DNA of 64,000 bases from Dactylonectria macrodidyma. Taxonomy: Eukaryota; Ascomycota; Sordariomycetes; Hypocreales; Nectriaceae. The notes beneath the pieces were generated by a model. The model was not told the origin of the DNA. It was given only the letters and a program-made list of their open reading frames with translations, and searched no databases. The position numbers and the translations under genes were made by a program. Where the stretch lies: assembly GCA_020744425.1 (NCBI GenBank), contig JAGMUV010000004.1, positions 1,054,001 to 1,118,000 of the forward strand, written 5' to 3'. Below, piece after piece: positions 35,113 through 47,581 of this stretch (its first letter is position 1; each line of letters starts with the position of its first letter).

Positions 35113-38100
35113 ATGGCACAGGCGGACGTTGCAGCATCTGAGCCACCACCACTTCGACTACCATCAACCCAATTTGGGACTCCGGGATTCTTTCGCAAGT
35201 TGTTCGGTCGACAAAACGGCGGTAGCACGCCACCCAGCCCGACCGATCAGCCTTTGGATACCGAGCAGGGTTCCGACTCGGCTGACCCCGAAAAGGGCGG
35301 CCTGATACGTCGCATGTCCCGAAGAGTTGTCCCCAATCTTCCCCGTGCCCAGACCTTCAAGCGTCAACAATCGGAGCGGAGGACGAACTTGGCCCCCGTC
35401 GAACCCACGTCAGATGAGCGGAGGGCTGTCTCAGTCGACCGCCGCTCTCAGGCACCCCGAGACCTATCCACCTCTCAACCTCATGCAGATCCCCGCATAA
35501 GCGCCCCGAGCCTTCTCGCCTGCCCGCAGGACGAGGCTCCTAGATATGTGCCGCCATTGCCCTTGTTGCCAATGAATCCCGTTGAGGATGTTCCTGTGGA
35601 GGTTCAACTGGATAAGATTGTGTCCAAGGATGATGAGATTACTCTTGCCGATGACTGTGTTACGCAGGATAACCTTTCGACCGCAGACACTCACTCTTTG
35701 ACAACGTCGCAGTATGATGCGATCATTCATGACGAGTTGGAGAAAACCTGGATCCTCAACCTCAGCATGCACTTCCGCGATCGATCAAGGAGGGAAAAGT
35801 TTTTTGTCACATATCGTGAGCAGGAACATACTTGGCGGCGTGTGACCATTTCCCTCGATTATCGAAACGCTCCTCTCAATTCGCTGGAGATGGACTTGAT
35901 TCACACGCAATACCAGAGGGAAAAGAGTGCAAAGATCTACGAGGCAATACGCGAGAGCCTAAGGGACATCCAGTTCTACGACACTGTTACCAATCTGAAG
36001 CTTCAGACTACGGACGGAAGGCTGCACGTTCACGTGGTGGAGGACGGTAACGTGAGTATTCTTAATGTTACACCGCTCGCCTGAGTTAACCATTGGTAGG
36101 AAATCATTCCGTACCCCACTGTTGCCCAGGTCAAGCATCTAGGCTGCAAGCGGATTCGAGAGCGGGACATTCTCTTCGACTCACACATGTCCGGATTCGT
36201 GTACAAGGTCAATGTCCATGGGCAAACCCTTATCAAAAAGGAGATCCCCAGCCCGGATACAGTTGACGAGTTCCTATACGAAGTCAATGCCCTCAACCGT
36301 CTCCGCTACTCTGAAAATGTGATCCGTTTCCATGGCGTTGTTGTGGATGACGACGACGAGTATGTGAAGGGACTGCTTATCAGCTACGCAGACCAGGGTG
36401 CCCTGATCGACATCATCTACGATAACTGTAAAGACGGCGAGTTTGATATTCCCTGGCCGACACGGAAGAAGTGGGCTCGCCAAATTGTCGAAGGATTGTC
36501 GGATATTCACGATTCTGGATTTGTCCAAGGCGATTTCACCCTGTCCAACATTGTCATTGATGAGAATGGCGATGCCAAAATCATTGACATAAACAGGAGA
36601 GGGTGTCCAGTGGGATGGGAACCCCCAGAGGCTACACCCCTCATTGAATGCAACCAACGAATCTCAATGTACATTGGCGTCAAGTCGGATCTCTATCAAC
36701 TGGGAATGGTACTGTGGGCTTTGGCGATGCAGGAGGATGAGCCAGAAGCTCAAGGAAGGCCGCTCATACTTGGCCCGGAAGTCAACATTCCCGACTGGTA
36801 CCGACAAATGGCTGAAATTTGTCTTAGCGACGACCCTCGGCTCCGGCTCCAGGCATCGTCGCTCCTCCAGATGTTTCCTTCTCAGTCGACCCGAGATGAT
36901 TGCGGGAAGCTAAACCCGCCATCGATGTCTGTCGACGAAGACTATACGTTGCAGCAGTATCTTGTGGATGACTACCATCCTGAAAGCCACCCACACATCA
37001 GAACGGTCGAGCCTCCGAGTGAATGGTCTTACGTGGGTCGACCATACGCGGATGCGAGTCCTATCGGATACGAGCCCTACTACTACACTCGGGGTCGCTC
37101 ACCCCCAAGCCCGTTACCAAGCAACTACGATCGATGCGACTCTCCGCGCCGTCCATACGATATTTCTGCTTGGGCAGCAAACAGGAACATCCCGTCCTCA
37201 TACAGTGACGTGGGTCCTGATGACATGTCGCTGGACGAGACACCAATCGCCAACAAAACCGATCTCATTGAACCTAACTCGCTAGTGGCATCTAACACGG
37301 CCATTGGCGGGAAAGCACAGGATACACTGCCAGTGAGCGAGACTAAATCCAGAAGCAAGGGTCCAATCGAGTCGCCAGAGGAATCTGGGGTTAATGACGG
37401 CAAAATCGTTTCAACTGTGGATAATATCGACCAAGCGGAGAGGAACGCATTAGAGGAGTCTGAAAGAGTACGTGCCTCTGAAATGCTCGTTCTGGATCCG
37501 GGTAGAAGAAAAACTGTGGAAGTGGTTGGAGAGGAACAGGCTCCAATGACCACGCGGACCGCACCAATGCCAGTTGATACTGGCAGAGAGCACTCATCCA
37601 CGAAAGCAGACAGTGCCTGCGACGTTGTGATGCCACTTGATCAAGTTGATAAGGAGGAGGCAGAAGAGAAGGACTTTGGGTGGGTATCAATGGCCAAGCC
37701 TGCCGAGGGGGCTGAGAAGTTTGCAAATGATAACAGTTCATCCGACACACCCGAAAAGGCTGAACACGTCGCCCAGCAACAAGCATCAGAGACTTTGTTT
37801 GATGCGGAAATTGGGATGTCGGCGCTTCAGGCATTGAAGGTCAAACCAGGATCGGAGCACAATGCACCAGAGTTGCATGGGACCACAGCACCTCAGCCTC
37901 AAACAACCAATACAGTATCATCGTCGAGGACGGTGACTCCATCAAAACCACGCGAGAATGCAGGGAACAAGGGAATTCAGCAGAAATTGGAAGAGAGTGG
38001 CCAGCCCGAGAGGGATGGTGGCATCAGCGACGACCGAACATGTGTCAAGGTAGACGGCAACAAACTCAACGACCCTGATCCACTGACTGGAATTGGCGCT

Positions 38101-38208
38101 GCCTATCTAACGAATCACGACGGCGATGCGATACGACACAAGCAGACAATTGACGAGGATTTGGATGTGGTGGAAACGATGTTTTTGAATGCAATGACGA
38201 ATACTTGA
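35113..38208 (+). CDS. Fungal protein kinase-like protein with degenerate motifs
   Basis: Exons 35113-36051 and 36100-38208 (48-nt intron, GTGAGT donor, GGTAG acceptor) give about 1,015 aa. Residues 1-175 are disordered, basic and Ser/Pro-rich. A conserved-looking domain follows (DELEKTWILNLSMHFRDRSRREKFFVTY). The kinase fold starts near 330: candidate ATP lysine in LIKKEI (about 359), helix-C Glu in LYEVNAL, catalytic loop VQGDFTLSN (Asp about 458, Asn kept), a DIN in place of DFG (about 476) and the DLYQLGMVLW helix F. The Gly-rich loop is not recognisable and the HRD His/Arg are absent, so it is an atypical kinase or pseudokinase. Residues about 600-1,015 are long disordered sequence, rich in acidic residues, Ser and Thr. 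Related multi-domain kinase-like proteins are common in Sordariomycetes; function unknown. Confidence 0.85.
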
Positions 38209-41200
38209 ATAAAACGAACCATCATTCCCCTTTGTCATTTTAATCCCACTTTTCGTTCTCTTTGTTCGATGATTGAACATCATGTACACTTGTAACCAAA
38301 CTTGGCAGGTAATCTATCGATGGGCATTGTATGGGAGATATAGGCATGGGCATTATGGGGTTGGGTTCGTGCGTTTGGAATGGGGACTGTCAATCGATTC
38401 TCTATATACAAAGCGTTGTGGAGGCTTATCAGGTGAAATGGATGTGTTGGGTAGTGCCCCTTTAAGATTGTCGAACATGTGAACCCTTTCCACATTAGGT
38501 GCTCCTGACGGCGAGCGAACTGAAAACGAAAGCGAGCCAAGACGTGCGTAATGCTAAAAGCCGAAGCTCAAGGTTCAATAACGGTAAGTTCGGGTCTTGG
38601 ATGATTTTGGCGGGTCTAGCGGACGCCACAGTACGATTCTTCTTTCGACATGAAACGTTCTAGAAAGACGGAATGCTGACGTGACTCAATCGTCATTTTT
38701 CGGAGTCGGATTATCACTCTTCCTGCTACGCGTGCGTGACCGCCTTGTTGGACACTTAGACAGTGAATGATGGGAAATCGTGGGAGGGTGGCCCGAGCGC
38801 GATTCCGTCCTCGGCTTGGCGCAGCCGATCATCAGGTTTCTGTTGGGGACAAAGCTGGGGGACAGGGTAATGAGACAGGCTCACATCCTCCTTTGAACAG
38901 TGAATAGCACCGTCCATGTGACAATGCCACAAGGGTTGAGAAAAAACAAGCCGAGGCATCTGTTCACCTGAGACTGTCATATCGGTAGGATTTGTATACC
39001 GGATATGAAAGAAGCTGATATGGAATTGATCCTCGTTGTGAGGTTGTAACAACAACTAGGGTAGATGGGATTGGCTGAAGTTGCGGAAATGCATACTGTA
39101 TAGGTCTTGGTAGGCACAATATTCGGTCAGGCAACAAACTAATGATCTGATCTGGGATCCGATGAAGTCAAGATTGCATGCTGATGCTTTGGACATTGGG
39201 ATGACTGGATTTAATGTTACGTGTAGGAAGACGCGGGGACGAGTAGGTATCTACGGACTGTGTGTAGCTGAGCCCTTCGACCATGTTAATACTGATATTA
39301 ATACATTGGCTTATGAAAGGGAAAATGATCACCCAGGAAAGCCCTACCTAGGCACGAGGTACCAGGAGAAGCTTGAGTTGTGTGGATGACGTTGCCCAAG
39401 CTGAAGGGAGGCGCTTCTCCGTCGAGGCGCTAGGAATCGATGCCTTCTGGACCCGGAATCCCTGGGATCAAAGCGAGTGTCGGATTGGGATTTGACGTCA
39501 AGTAGCTTCAACTTGCCACACGGTCTGGTCCACCACTCAGAGATACCTCAGCAACTAGAGGCATGAGAATCTTCTTACCTTGCCAACCTTGCCTCCATGG
39601 CGCGCAGCTCTTTCCCTTTTCCCCAAGAAGCTCGGCAAATCGCAGGGCAGCACAATGGAGCCTCCCCCGAGCCGGAGCACGCCCTGGCCGCCCTTGAAGC
39701 TGCAAGGCACGCACCTGGCACATCAGGTTGCTGCAGTGTTGGTCCAGCCCAAGCTGATAAAGCAAGTACCTCGCTAGCTGCGCGACGGCGCTGGGTCCTG
39801 GGCTCCGACAAAGATCGGTACGTACCTACCCTGTGTCAGCGCCAGGAACCTGCCCTCCCGTGTCTGCTGCCGTTTGAGGTAACCGGGAGAGGACGCGGGA
39901 CTCGCAGTGATTGGCCCCCTAGGCTATCGGCCGGAGCGGGCAGTGGGTCTTTGAGAAGTTGTTGGGGAAGGGTGGGGGGTGCAAGTGTTGAGAACTCCGC
40001 GATGACAAGGAAGAAAAAAAACAGGGTACGCTAGGAGCAAGGGTCCTCTACATGTCGTAGCCCAGCCAAGTGCTGGCAGCTCCAAGTGTCGAATGCCAGA
40101 CGACGGATTTTGCAATCGTGGGCTGATTTTTGTGATTTTTGGCCTCATTATTGAGATCTTGCTGCTTGATCTGGGCCGGCATCTGGGGGCAGATACTAGG
40201 GAAATCATCTAGCAGGGGGGAAAGAGATATCTATCTAGATGATCGGACAAGCAAATGCACCGCACACCCGATGCCGATACAGTACGTACATGAAGTACAT
40301 GTGCCAACCCCGTCAAGCAGAAACACGGCAACACAGGGCATTGATGTACAGCTCTGATACCTGAGAGGTACAGCGGGCAGAGACGATCTTGTTCCTAGGG
40401 CGGTTCCGGCTGAGGAATGGGGAGTTCCCACACAGCGAGAACCCAAAGTCAACAGGAAAAAAACATCCCAGCCTCTTCCTCAGCCCGGTCGCAGGTGCTG
40501 GCGCAGTACCGCGTTGGTATCTAGTTCGGCTATGTACTGGAAGAAGCTGGGGCCCAAAGGAGGAGAACCGATGGGGGGATGGACCGCTTCCAGGGCTTCT
40601 TGTGGTAGCTGGGCGTTGTCGACGGGGCCTTTGGAGCGTATCCCCGGGCTCCGTAGCCTGCCTTTCCATCCGTCCATCCCCAAAGGTTTTTTTTTTGTTG
40701 CAGGTGGGTGTTAGACGAAGGGGTGTGGCTCTTGGAAAAAACCACCACAACCAGTCTTCTCTTCACATTACTGCCTCAGCAGTCAGCCAGGCTTCAGCCA
40801 GTCTCAGATGTTACCAAGAGCACGCAAAAGCACGTTCACTGTTCAGAGACAGACAGGCCGAGGCAGAATAGACTTCAAGCCTGTGACTCTCCCATCCTGC
40901 AACTATTCATCCCCAACTCGTTGGCAGTCATTCACTCACCTCACTCCCCGGGCGTCCTGCATCCTGTGTCTTCTTCCCTCCTCTTCCCTCCTTCCTCAGA
41001 CACGCTCAATTCGCCGAGTGCCCAAATCTTTCACCTCAACCTGTACGCAAGCAGGTGAAATTTGGTACCTTTGGGATTGGAACAAGCGGTCCTGGACTCA
41101 CTCTTTCACCATAGTTTCTGTGCCGCCTTCACCTCGGTTGTTGTTGTGGCTCTTTTTCTCCTTCAACCGCCAGCTCGCCACATTCCTCCTCCACTCCCAT

Positions 41201-41290
41201 ACTCCTCTACTCCTCGCACACCCCCCTAGTCTCTCCGCCTCATCCTATCCAATACCCACTCTCTCAACTCGTCCGGGCCCAGGTCGGCGT
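38209..41290. other. Intergenic region upstream of OLE1
   Basis: About 3 kb without a supported gene. A GC-richer block (39570-40000) has overlapping open frames on both strands, including one of 145 codons on the plus strand, but none with recognisable content. The section from 40700 to 41290 is CT-rich and belongs to the OLE1 promoter region. Confidence 0.45.
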
Positions 41291-41502
41291 CCGATATAAA
41301 GTCCTTTTGGCGCCTCCGCCCCAACCGGCTTCTTGCCAACCCCCCATCCTTCTTCCCTCTCTTATTTATAACACACAAGAGGAGCTCTCGATTCTTGGAG
41401 CCTCTTCGTTCCCTTCCCTTTTCTAGGACCCATTATCTTGTCACCAAACTTCATCCTCTGCTCTCTGCCTCTCTGCCTCGGTCCCGACAAATCACAATCA
41501 CA
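41291..41502 (+). promoter_or_regulatory. OLE1 core promoter and leader
   Basis: A TATA-like element, TATAAA at 41295-41300, lies 203 nt before the start codon and is followed by CT-rich leader ending in ATCACAATCACAATGG. The layout fits a strongly expressed gene. No regulatory protein site is claimed. Confidence 0.55.
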
Positions 41503-43011
41503 ATGGCGTCGTCCTCCACGGACGCCAAGGCGGCCGCCGCCTTTCCTGACGGCACAAAGGATTATATCCCGATTCGAGGCAACACTGCTGCCAAGAGTGA
41601 CGCCATCAAATCCAAGGTTCATATCACCGACACCCCGATGACCTGGAGCAACTGGCACAAGCACGTCAACTGGCTCAACACCACCTTCATCGTCATCGTG
41701 CCCTTGATCGGCTTCATCTCCGCCTACTGGGTCCCCCTTCGACTCTACACTGCTCTTTGGGCCGTCTTGTACTACTTCAACACTGGCCTCGGCATCACTG
41801 CTGGTATGTTTCTTTGAGCTCGCACGAACTTCGTGCGCCCTCTGACGATGAGTGGTACTAACCATATGACTGTAGGATACCACCGTCTCTGGTCCCACTC
41901 CTGCTACAAGGGCACTCTTCCCCTTAAGATCTACCTTGCCGCTGTCGGTGCTGGTGCAGTTGAGGGCTCCATCCGTTGGTGGTCGTATGGTCACCGCGTT
42001 CACCACCGATACACCGATACTGAGAAGGACCCTTACTCTGTCCGCAAGGGCTTCTGGTACTCCCACATGGGATGGATGGTTTTCAAACAGAACCCCAAGC
42101 GCCAGGGCCGAACCGATATCACCGATCTCAATGAGGACCCCGTCGTCATCTGGCAGCACAGGAACTTCTTGAAGTGTGTCATCACCATGGCTCTTATCTT
42201 CCCCACTGTCGTCGCTGGCCTCGGCTGGGGTGACTGGCTTGGTGGTTTCATTTACGCTGGTATTCTTCGCATCTGCTTTGTCCAGCAGGCCACCTTCTGC
42301 GTCAACTCTCTCGCCCACTGGCTCGGCGACCAGCCCTTCGATGACCGAAACTCACCTCGTGATCACGTCATCACCGCTTTTGTCACCCTCGGTGAGGGCT
42401 ATCACAACTTCCACCATGAGTTCCCTTCGGATTACCGCAATGCCATTGAGTGGTACCAGTATGACCCCACCAAGTGGGCTATCTGGTCCTGGAAGCAGCT
42501 TGGCCTCGCCTATGATCTGAAGCAGTTCCGCCAGAACGAGATTGAGAAGGGTCGTGTCCAGCAACTCCAGAAGAAGCTCGACCAGAAGCGTGCTACCCTT
42601 GACTGGGGTATTCCTCTTGATCAGCTCCCTGTCATCCACTGGGACAACTTCGTCGCCGACTCCAAGAACGGCAAAGCCCTCGTCGCTATCGCTGGTGTCA
42701 TCCACGATATTGGTGACTTCATTAAGGATCATCCCGGTGGTAGGGCTTTGATCAACTCCGCCATCGGCAAGGACGCCACCGCCATCTTCAACGGTGGTGT
42801 CTACAACCACTCCAACGCCGCCCACAACCTCCTCTCAACGATGCGCGTGGGTGTTCTCCGCGGCGGTGGTGAAGTTGAGGTCTGGAAGCGTGCCCAGTTT
42901 GAGAACAAGGATGTCACCTACATGAATGACTCTGCCGGCCAGCGTATCCATCGCGCTGGCTCCCAGGTAACCAAGGTTGTACAGCCTGCTGCCAGCGCCG
43001 ACGCTGCCTAG
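41503..43011 (+). CDS. OLE1: Acyl-CoA delta-9 desaturase with C-terminal cytochrome b5 domain
   Basis: An ER membrane di-iron enzyme that makes palmitoleic and oleic acid from saturated acyl-CoA (known). Exons 41503-41803 and 41876-43011 (72-nt intron with CTAAC branch) give 478 aa. The three histidine boxes are complete: HRLWSH (103-108), HRVHH (140-144) and HNFHH (277-281). Hydrophobic pairs surround residues 60-100 and 200-245. The fused cytochrome b5 domain carries the heme motif HPGG (386-389) and a second His near 417, so it supplies its own electron carrier, as fungal OLE1 enzymes do. The start ATG is the first after the CT-rich leader. Long antisense frames across this gene are shadows. 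It converges on SEH1. Confidence 0.97.
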
Positions 43012-44154
43012 GCGAATGAAAAAGAATGTTAATGACAAGAATGACCGGACGAATAAAGGATGTGCATTATCGAGGAGGAGCTTCATGTCGAGCGGAACAC
43101 AAGCGCTGTATATCGTTATCGACATGGAGAAAAGGGTGGTTGCAGGCGATGACGGTTGGAAGTTGCAGTATGTCTACGTGTGTCGTACCCATGGCTGACT
43201 AACACGACTTCATACTCGCCACCCTCAATCTCCTATGAATGGCTATTGCACATTGACGCGAATCAAAACATCGATTCACGAAAGGCGTTTAAGGAATTGG
43301 AATGCGTCCTTTTTAGTTTTTTTTCTTTTTTCTTTTTTTTTTTTATAAAAAAAAGAATCAAATATGTTTTACAACACATCAGACTGGACACTGGAATCAA
43401 CGGCGAGGCGGCGCAAAGCACACAGCGCGAGATATGTTCTCGTGGGGCAGTCAACGAGCTGCTTAGCTCGACTACCATAGTAAATAGTACACAGAAATGA
43501 AGATGATGGGGTAACTCAAAATTCGACGCCTAAAACTTGTAATTGATGTGTAGTTGCTAAATCTTAGGAATTTTATCTGTGGTATGATGGATAGAACTCC
43601 TGACCGTGGCCATGCAAACCCCAGTTATTGAATTCCTGTACGACGAACTCTCAACTCTGCGGTTGGATTCATACCGAGCTCAGCTGACATACAACCTTAG
43701 CATCGACGGCTTGAGGCTGTGAATGAAGCCCCTTATCTGGCTATAGTTCTGGGATTCTTCGGCTCGATAAGCTGATGTCGCTCACGACGAAATGAACGGA
43801 GTTCTATGTCTTTCTAAAAGCCTGGACATGCTCGAACCTAAATAACATATGTTCGCGCAGATAATCTGACTCAGCCGCTTGGCTTGTTAGATATCCAGAA
43901 AGTAAATTCACCTGGCGCTTGTTGAGTCGGTAAGAGAAGCGTGCTTTATCAATTCCTAGTGGGTTGACACATGGAACAATGGAGAAAGCCCAGCAGGGTG
44001 TCGTAATTCTTGGCCAAGGGCATTGCGCCATATCGTGTTTTCCGTAGGTTCCTCCTTGTCGTGGCCTTGCGTTTCGACCCAATAATAGAATAGACGTCTC
44101 TCCGTGACAGGGCCACTTTGACGTTGTCGAACTGCATGTTCGCCCGATAGCTGA
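43012..44154. other. Convergent intergenic spacer OLE1 to SEH1
   Basis: About 1.1 kb with the two 3' UTRs. A T-rich tract (about 43314-43352) followed by A-rich sequence could act as a termination or polyadenylation region. Minus-strand open frames at 44082-43804 and 44209-43949 have no recognisable product. Confidence 0.5.
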
Positions 44155-44452
44155 TCACGGTGCCGCCATCCGGGCCTTGACCATCGCCAGCTCCGAGCTC
44201 TTTGCCCATGCACCACCTGGGGTCTGGCGATAACAGAGCAATCGACCATCATCACCCGTGCTACCTAGGATTTGGCCGTCGTCATCGAATCCAACACGCC
44301 ATACAGGTGTTCGGTGGTTGTCGAGCCGTGAGATTTCGTGAAATGTGTGTTTGACTTGCCCAGGCTGGCCAGCCCAGTGTCGATCGCCTACGGTACCTGA
44401 CTTGGCGAGGCTCGCGCTGAGGCCAGATTGGTGGTGCTGATGATGAGAATGG

Positions 44453-44484
<32 letters not shown>

Positions 44485-45648
44485 AGGCTGTTGGGATGAC
44501 AGTTGGGGGGTTTGTGGTTGTGACTTTTCTGCAGGAGCGCCGCTGCCATTTGTGGTATCCTTAGAAGTGAGGTGCGGGTTGGATTTGATATTATCGGCGG
44601 CAGACCATGACTTGCCATCATCCTCTGAAAAAGGCGTTTCAACCCGGAACACGCGAGCGTAACCATCTTGACAGGCGGTCGCAATGATGTCATGGCCCCT
44701 GATATTCCCAGGCGCCCAAGCCACATCTCTGACCAGACCGCGATGACCAGGTATTTCTACAGCAAGGTAGAATTCCTTTTGAGTCTGTTGAACGCCCATT
44801 GAAGTGGCGACGACGTCGCGAGATCGGTAGACTTTGACAGTATTCATAGCAGCGACAACAAGACCCAGAGAGTCAGTAGGGACGCACGCCCGCAGGGCCG
44901 TGTAGCATGGCTCCGGGTTCGGATCGAAGCGAACGCGGAAGGCAAGTTCCTCTCCTCTACTGGGCTTAGGAGAGACACTAAACTCGTCGATGGGGGCATA
45001 TTCGGATAAGTTCTCAGGTTGGTCATTCTCAAAGACAGTCAGGCGCCCGTCGGTCGCAAGGACAGCGAGATAGGTATGGCGGGTCTCCTCGTTGTGCTTC
45101 ATGGAAAAGGACCGGTAGGGTGCCTTGTTAGATCGCGTGCCAAATGCGGGCTTGCCATTGCCTGCTCGGCCAGTACAAAAGCGACGGCCAGGTGCCGCGG
45201 TGGGATCCTCGGCCCAGAGACGGAACCAACCCTCGATGCCGAGGGAGGCGATGAGGTTAGGATAGACTGTGGACGGGAGCCATTGGAGCTGCGGAGAGAG
45301 TCAGTGATATGCACATGCGTCCCATATAGCAGAATATGGGGGGGAATGGTGACGACGAGGGATGTTGATCTCAAACGAGAATGTGAGAAGAGGCGGCAGT
45401 GGGGTTGTGTTTGTAGGTATTACCTCTAGAATCTCACCGCCGTGCGCGGTCCACGTGTCGCAGAGACGCCAGGTGCCGTCCTTGTGGCGGTTAAAGACGC
45501 GAATCTTGCCATCGACAGAGCCAGTAGCGCAGCGGTCGCCGTACGTGTTGAATGCGACAGCCTGGACGAGGTCCTTATGACCGTGCTGGAGATTGAGGTC
45601 GAAGGCGGGCTTCTCTTCGTTGGGGGAGGGAGGAATGGAAGCGGCCAT
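44155..45648 (-). CDS. SEH1: Nucleoporin SEH1 (WD40 protein)
   Basis: SEH1 is a WD40 propeller shared by the Y-shaped nuclear-pore complex and the SEA/GATOR2 complex that tunes TORC1 (known). Exons 45648-45424 and 45288-44155 give 452 aa; the intron has donor GTAATA and acceptor CCGCAG. The opening GHKDLVQAVAFNTYGDRCATGSVDGKIRVF is typical of SEH1/SEC13 blade 1, followed by TWTAHGGEIL, then WLPSTVYPNLIASLG at the second exon. Later blades include HRGLVRDVAWAPG and HRTPVWRVGFDDDGQILGSTGDDG. A low-complexity insertion lies between blades, with Ser/Pro, then about ten consecutive Gln and a His/Gln/Ser run, which makes the protein longer than yeast SEH1. The C-terminus is short (VKARMAAP). Confidence 0.93.
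44454..44493 (-). repeat. CAG/CAA repeat encoding a polyglutamine tract in SEH1
   Basis: On the minus strand CAG and CAA codons alternate, followed by CAC/CAT-rich sequence, so the repeat encodes Gln then His residues in an inter-blade loop. Mixed codons make it more stable than a pure CAG run, but it may still vary in length between strains. Confidence 0.85.
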
Positions 45649-46598
45649 TGTCGACGAGAGAATGAGGAGGAAGAGCGACAGAACGGCGGGCGGCTTAAGT
45701 GAGGCAGCGGAAGGAAGCGAAGTCGTTGGCGATGGTCGTGTTTGAAGGAGTCAAAAGGAGGGATGCAGCATGACCGTGGTGGTGACGGACTGCCGGGTAA
45801 GGTAGTGGCATGTTGTGGAGGAACTTGTGAAGCGCTCCACTGCGGCTCAAGCTAAGTTCCCTGTCATTGCAGATGCCAGATGCCAGGTGCCAGATGCGCT
45901 ACCACATGTGAGAATACGGCGGAACAAAGCCCTTGGCGGCTTTGATGAAAGTGGTCACTAATAATGGGTAAGTTGGGTTCATGTCATTGCAGGCAATTGC
46001 CCTGTTTTATCCACTGGGGGGACAAGGGGGTTCGTTATGCGGATAGGGCTTGGGCTGGGAGCTCACCACAATTGGTACACCCACTGCAGATCATTCAATC
46101 AACTCTCCATTCTCCTCCATCATTAATTTACCTTCGTGGTAGTCTCTAGGGATGAGGGCGATTGAGATACTCACCATGGGCGTTTATTATTACTCATACT
46201 TCGTTGAATATCATGAGCTGACCCTCCTGAGACATCCTTTTATTCGGATTGCCTCATACTCCCTTTCGCTGGGGGGCAATGTGAGGTTGCAAACACGTAT
46301 CACATATGAAAGAAGAAAAAAAGAGCGTCACGAGCACAGTGAGGTATCGCATGGCGGGACTATAACATTCCGGTATTTCAATTAAGTATTGTAGTCGTCA
46401 GAGGCAAGATTCTAGATCCTGATGTGAGCCAGTGATGGGGTGTCATGAGGTACAGTGGTGGGGATGAAAGACCCCACTGTAAAGCCAGAGAGCTGCTAGC
46501 ACCAAGGGTAAGGTAAGGTCTCAGCCTCGCAAAACTTCACAAGCTTTCAAACAATCACAACTTCCTCAACCGTGTCTTCACCCACGGCCTCCCACAAT
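45649..46598. promoter_or_regulatory. Divergent promoter region SEH1 / cyclin-like gene
   Basis: About 950 bp between two divergent starts. It contains a heptamer tandem repeat of agatgcc-like units (45871-45898). Sequence just before the cyclin-like ATG is CA/CT-rich leader. Nothing else was recognised. Confidence 0.5.
45871..45898. repeat. Tandem heptamer repeat (agatgcc-like, four units)
   Basis: Four adjoining 7-nt units, two perfect and two with single changes, lie in the SEH1 upstream region. Confidence 0.8.
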
Positions 46599-47581
46599 AT
46601 GTCGCATCTTGTCAACCCGCTGGCGACAGCATCCCAGCTATACCACCGCTTCTCCTTCACAAGCCTGCCTCAAGATCTCCAAGAGGCCGTATTCATCACC
46701 TCCCAATGTCTCACACAGGCGGCTGGCCGGCTTCTCGAGCTGCCCCAGTCTGTGACTGCGCAGGCAAACGTCATCCTGGCGCGATACTGGCTTGTTGATT
46801 CCCCGATGGCCAACGAGTTTAGTGTAAGTTCTCCCCATACGCACGAATTCCCTGGTCTCTCGCTCCTTGCATCACTGACACTGCACAGGACACTTCCGCT
46901 GCCGCGCTCTACCTTGTGTCTAAATTAGGACCACAGCCTCGGTCACCGCGCGACATGTCCACGGTCTACGCCTACCTGATGTCAGAGACCTCATCCTTTC
47001 CGCTCCCCCGAGACACGCCCAAAAACATTCCCAAGTCATACTACGTGTCCGAAGCCGACTACTTCAACTTTCAGAACCGACTCCTTGCTATCGAAGCTCG
47101 CATCCTTTACACCCTCTCCTTCGACACCCATGTCTCCCTCCCCCACCCTTTGGCCATCACTTACCTCCAAACACTAGACTTTCTCGCTCAGCCCAAATCT
47201 ACAATATCTCTCCGAGCCATTCAATATCTGAACACAGCGTTACTATCGCCACAGATGCTGTTCCTCACACATCAACCTCACGCGCTCGCGACGGCAGCCA
47301 TCTATAATGCTGCGCGGGACATTGGCGCCAAGATGCCCGAGTGCGAGTGGTGGGAAGTCTTTGACGTCGATAGAGAAGAGTTGGGATTTTTGGTAGTAGC
47401 CATGCGGAGCGTTGAAAATTGCATGCGCAGTCAAAAGAATGACATGCCTCATCTAGCCCAAGGCATGCTTACACGGACTACCGTGGAAGGCGAGATGCAA
47501 AAGAGGGGTCTACGCGCTGGCAATAGCACCACTGATATCGACGAAGAGCGGCAGATTATGAACATGATGGACAATACGTAG
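46599..47581 (+). CDS. Cyclin-L-like protein
   Basis: Two exons, 46599-46823 and 46889-47581 (65-nt intron, GTAAGT donor, CACAG acceptor), encode 305 aa. The start is the first ATG in frame (MSHLVNPLA). The cyclin box is visible: LPQDLQEAVFITSQCLTQA, LLELPQSVTAQANVILARYWL, then SAAALYLVSKLGPQPRSPRD followed by VYAYL. The PRSPRD string at the end of helix 3 is characteristic of cyclin L, which partners CDK11/12-type kinases in transcription and splicing. A second cyclin fold follows (EARILYTLSFDTHVSLPH, YLQTLDF). The protein ends shortly after the second fold and lacks the RS-rich tail of animal cyclin L. Assignment within the transcriptional cyclins is by motif only. Confidence 0.8.

Noticed and set aside
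39570..40034. 145-codon plus-strand frame upstream of OLE1
   Set aside because: GC-rich, Ala/Arg/Gly-rich translation with overlapping opposite-strand frames; no start context, intron or recognisable domain.
41362..42318. 318-codon open frame antisense to OLE1
   Set aside because: It lies opposite an unmistakable desaturase with conserved histidine boxes; Ser/Val/Asp-rich composition is the usual reverse-complement shadow of GC-biased codons.
43804..44255. Minus-strand frames downstream of SEH1
   Set aside because: They follow the SEH1 stop in shifting frames with no family resemblance; read as 3' UTR.
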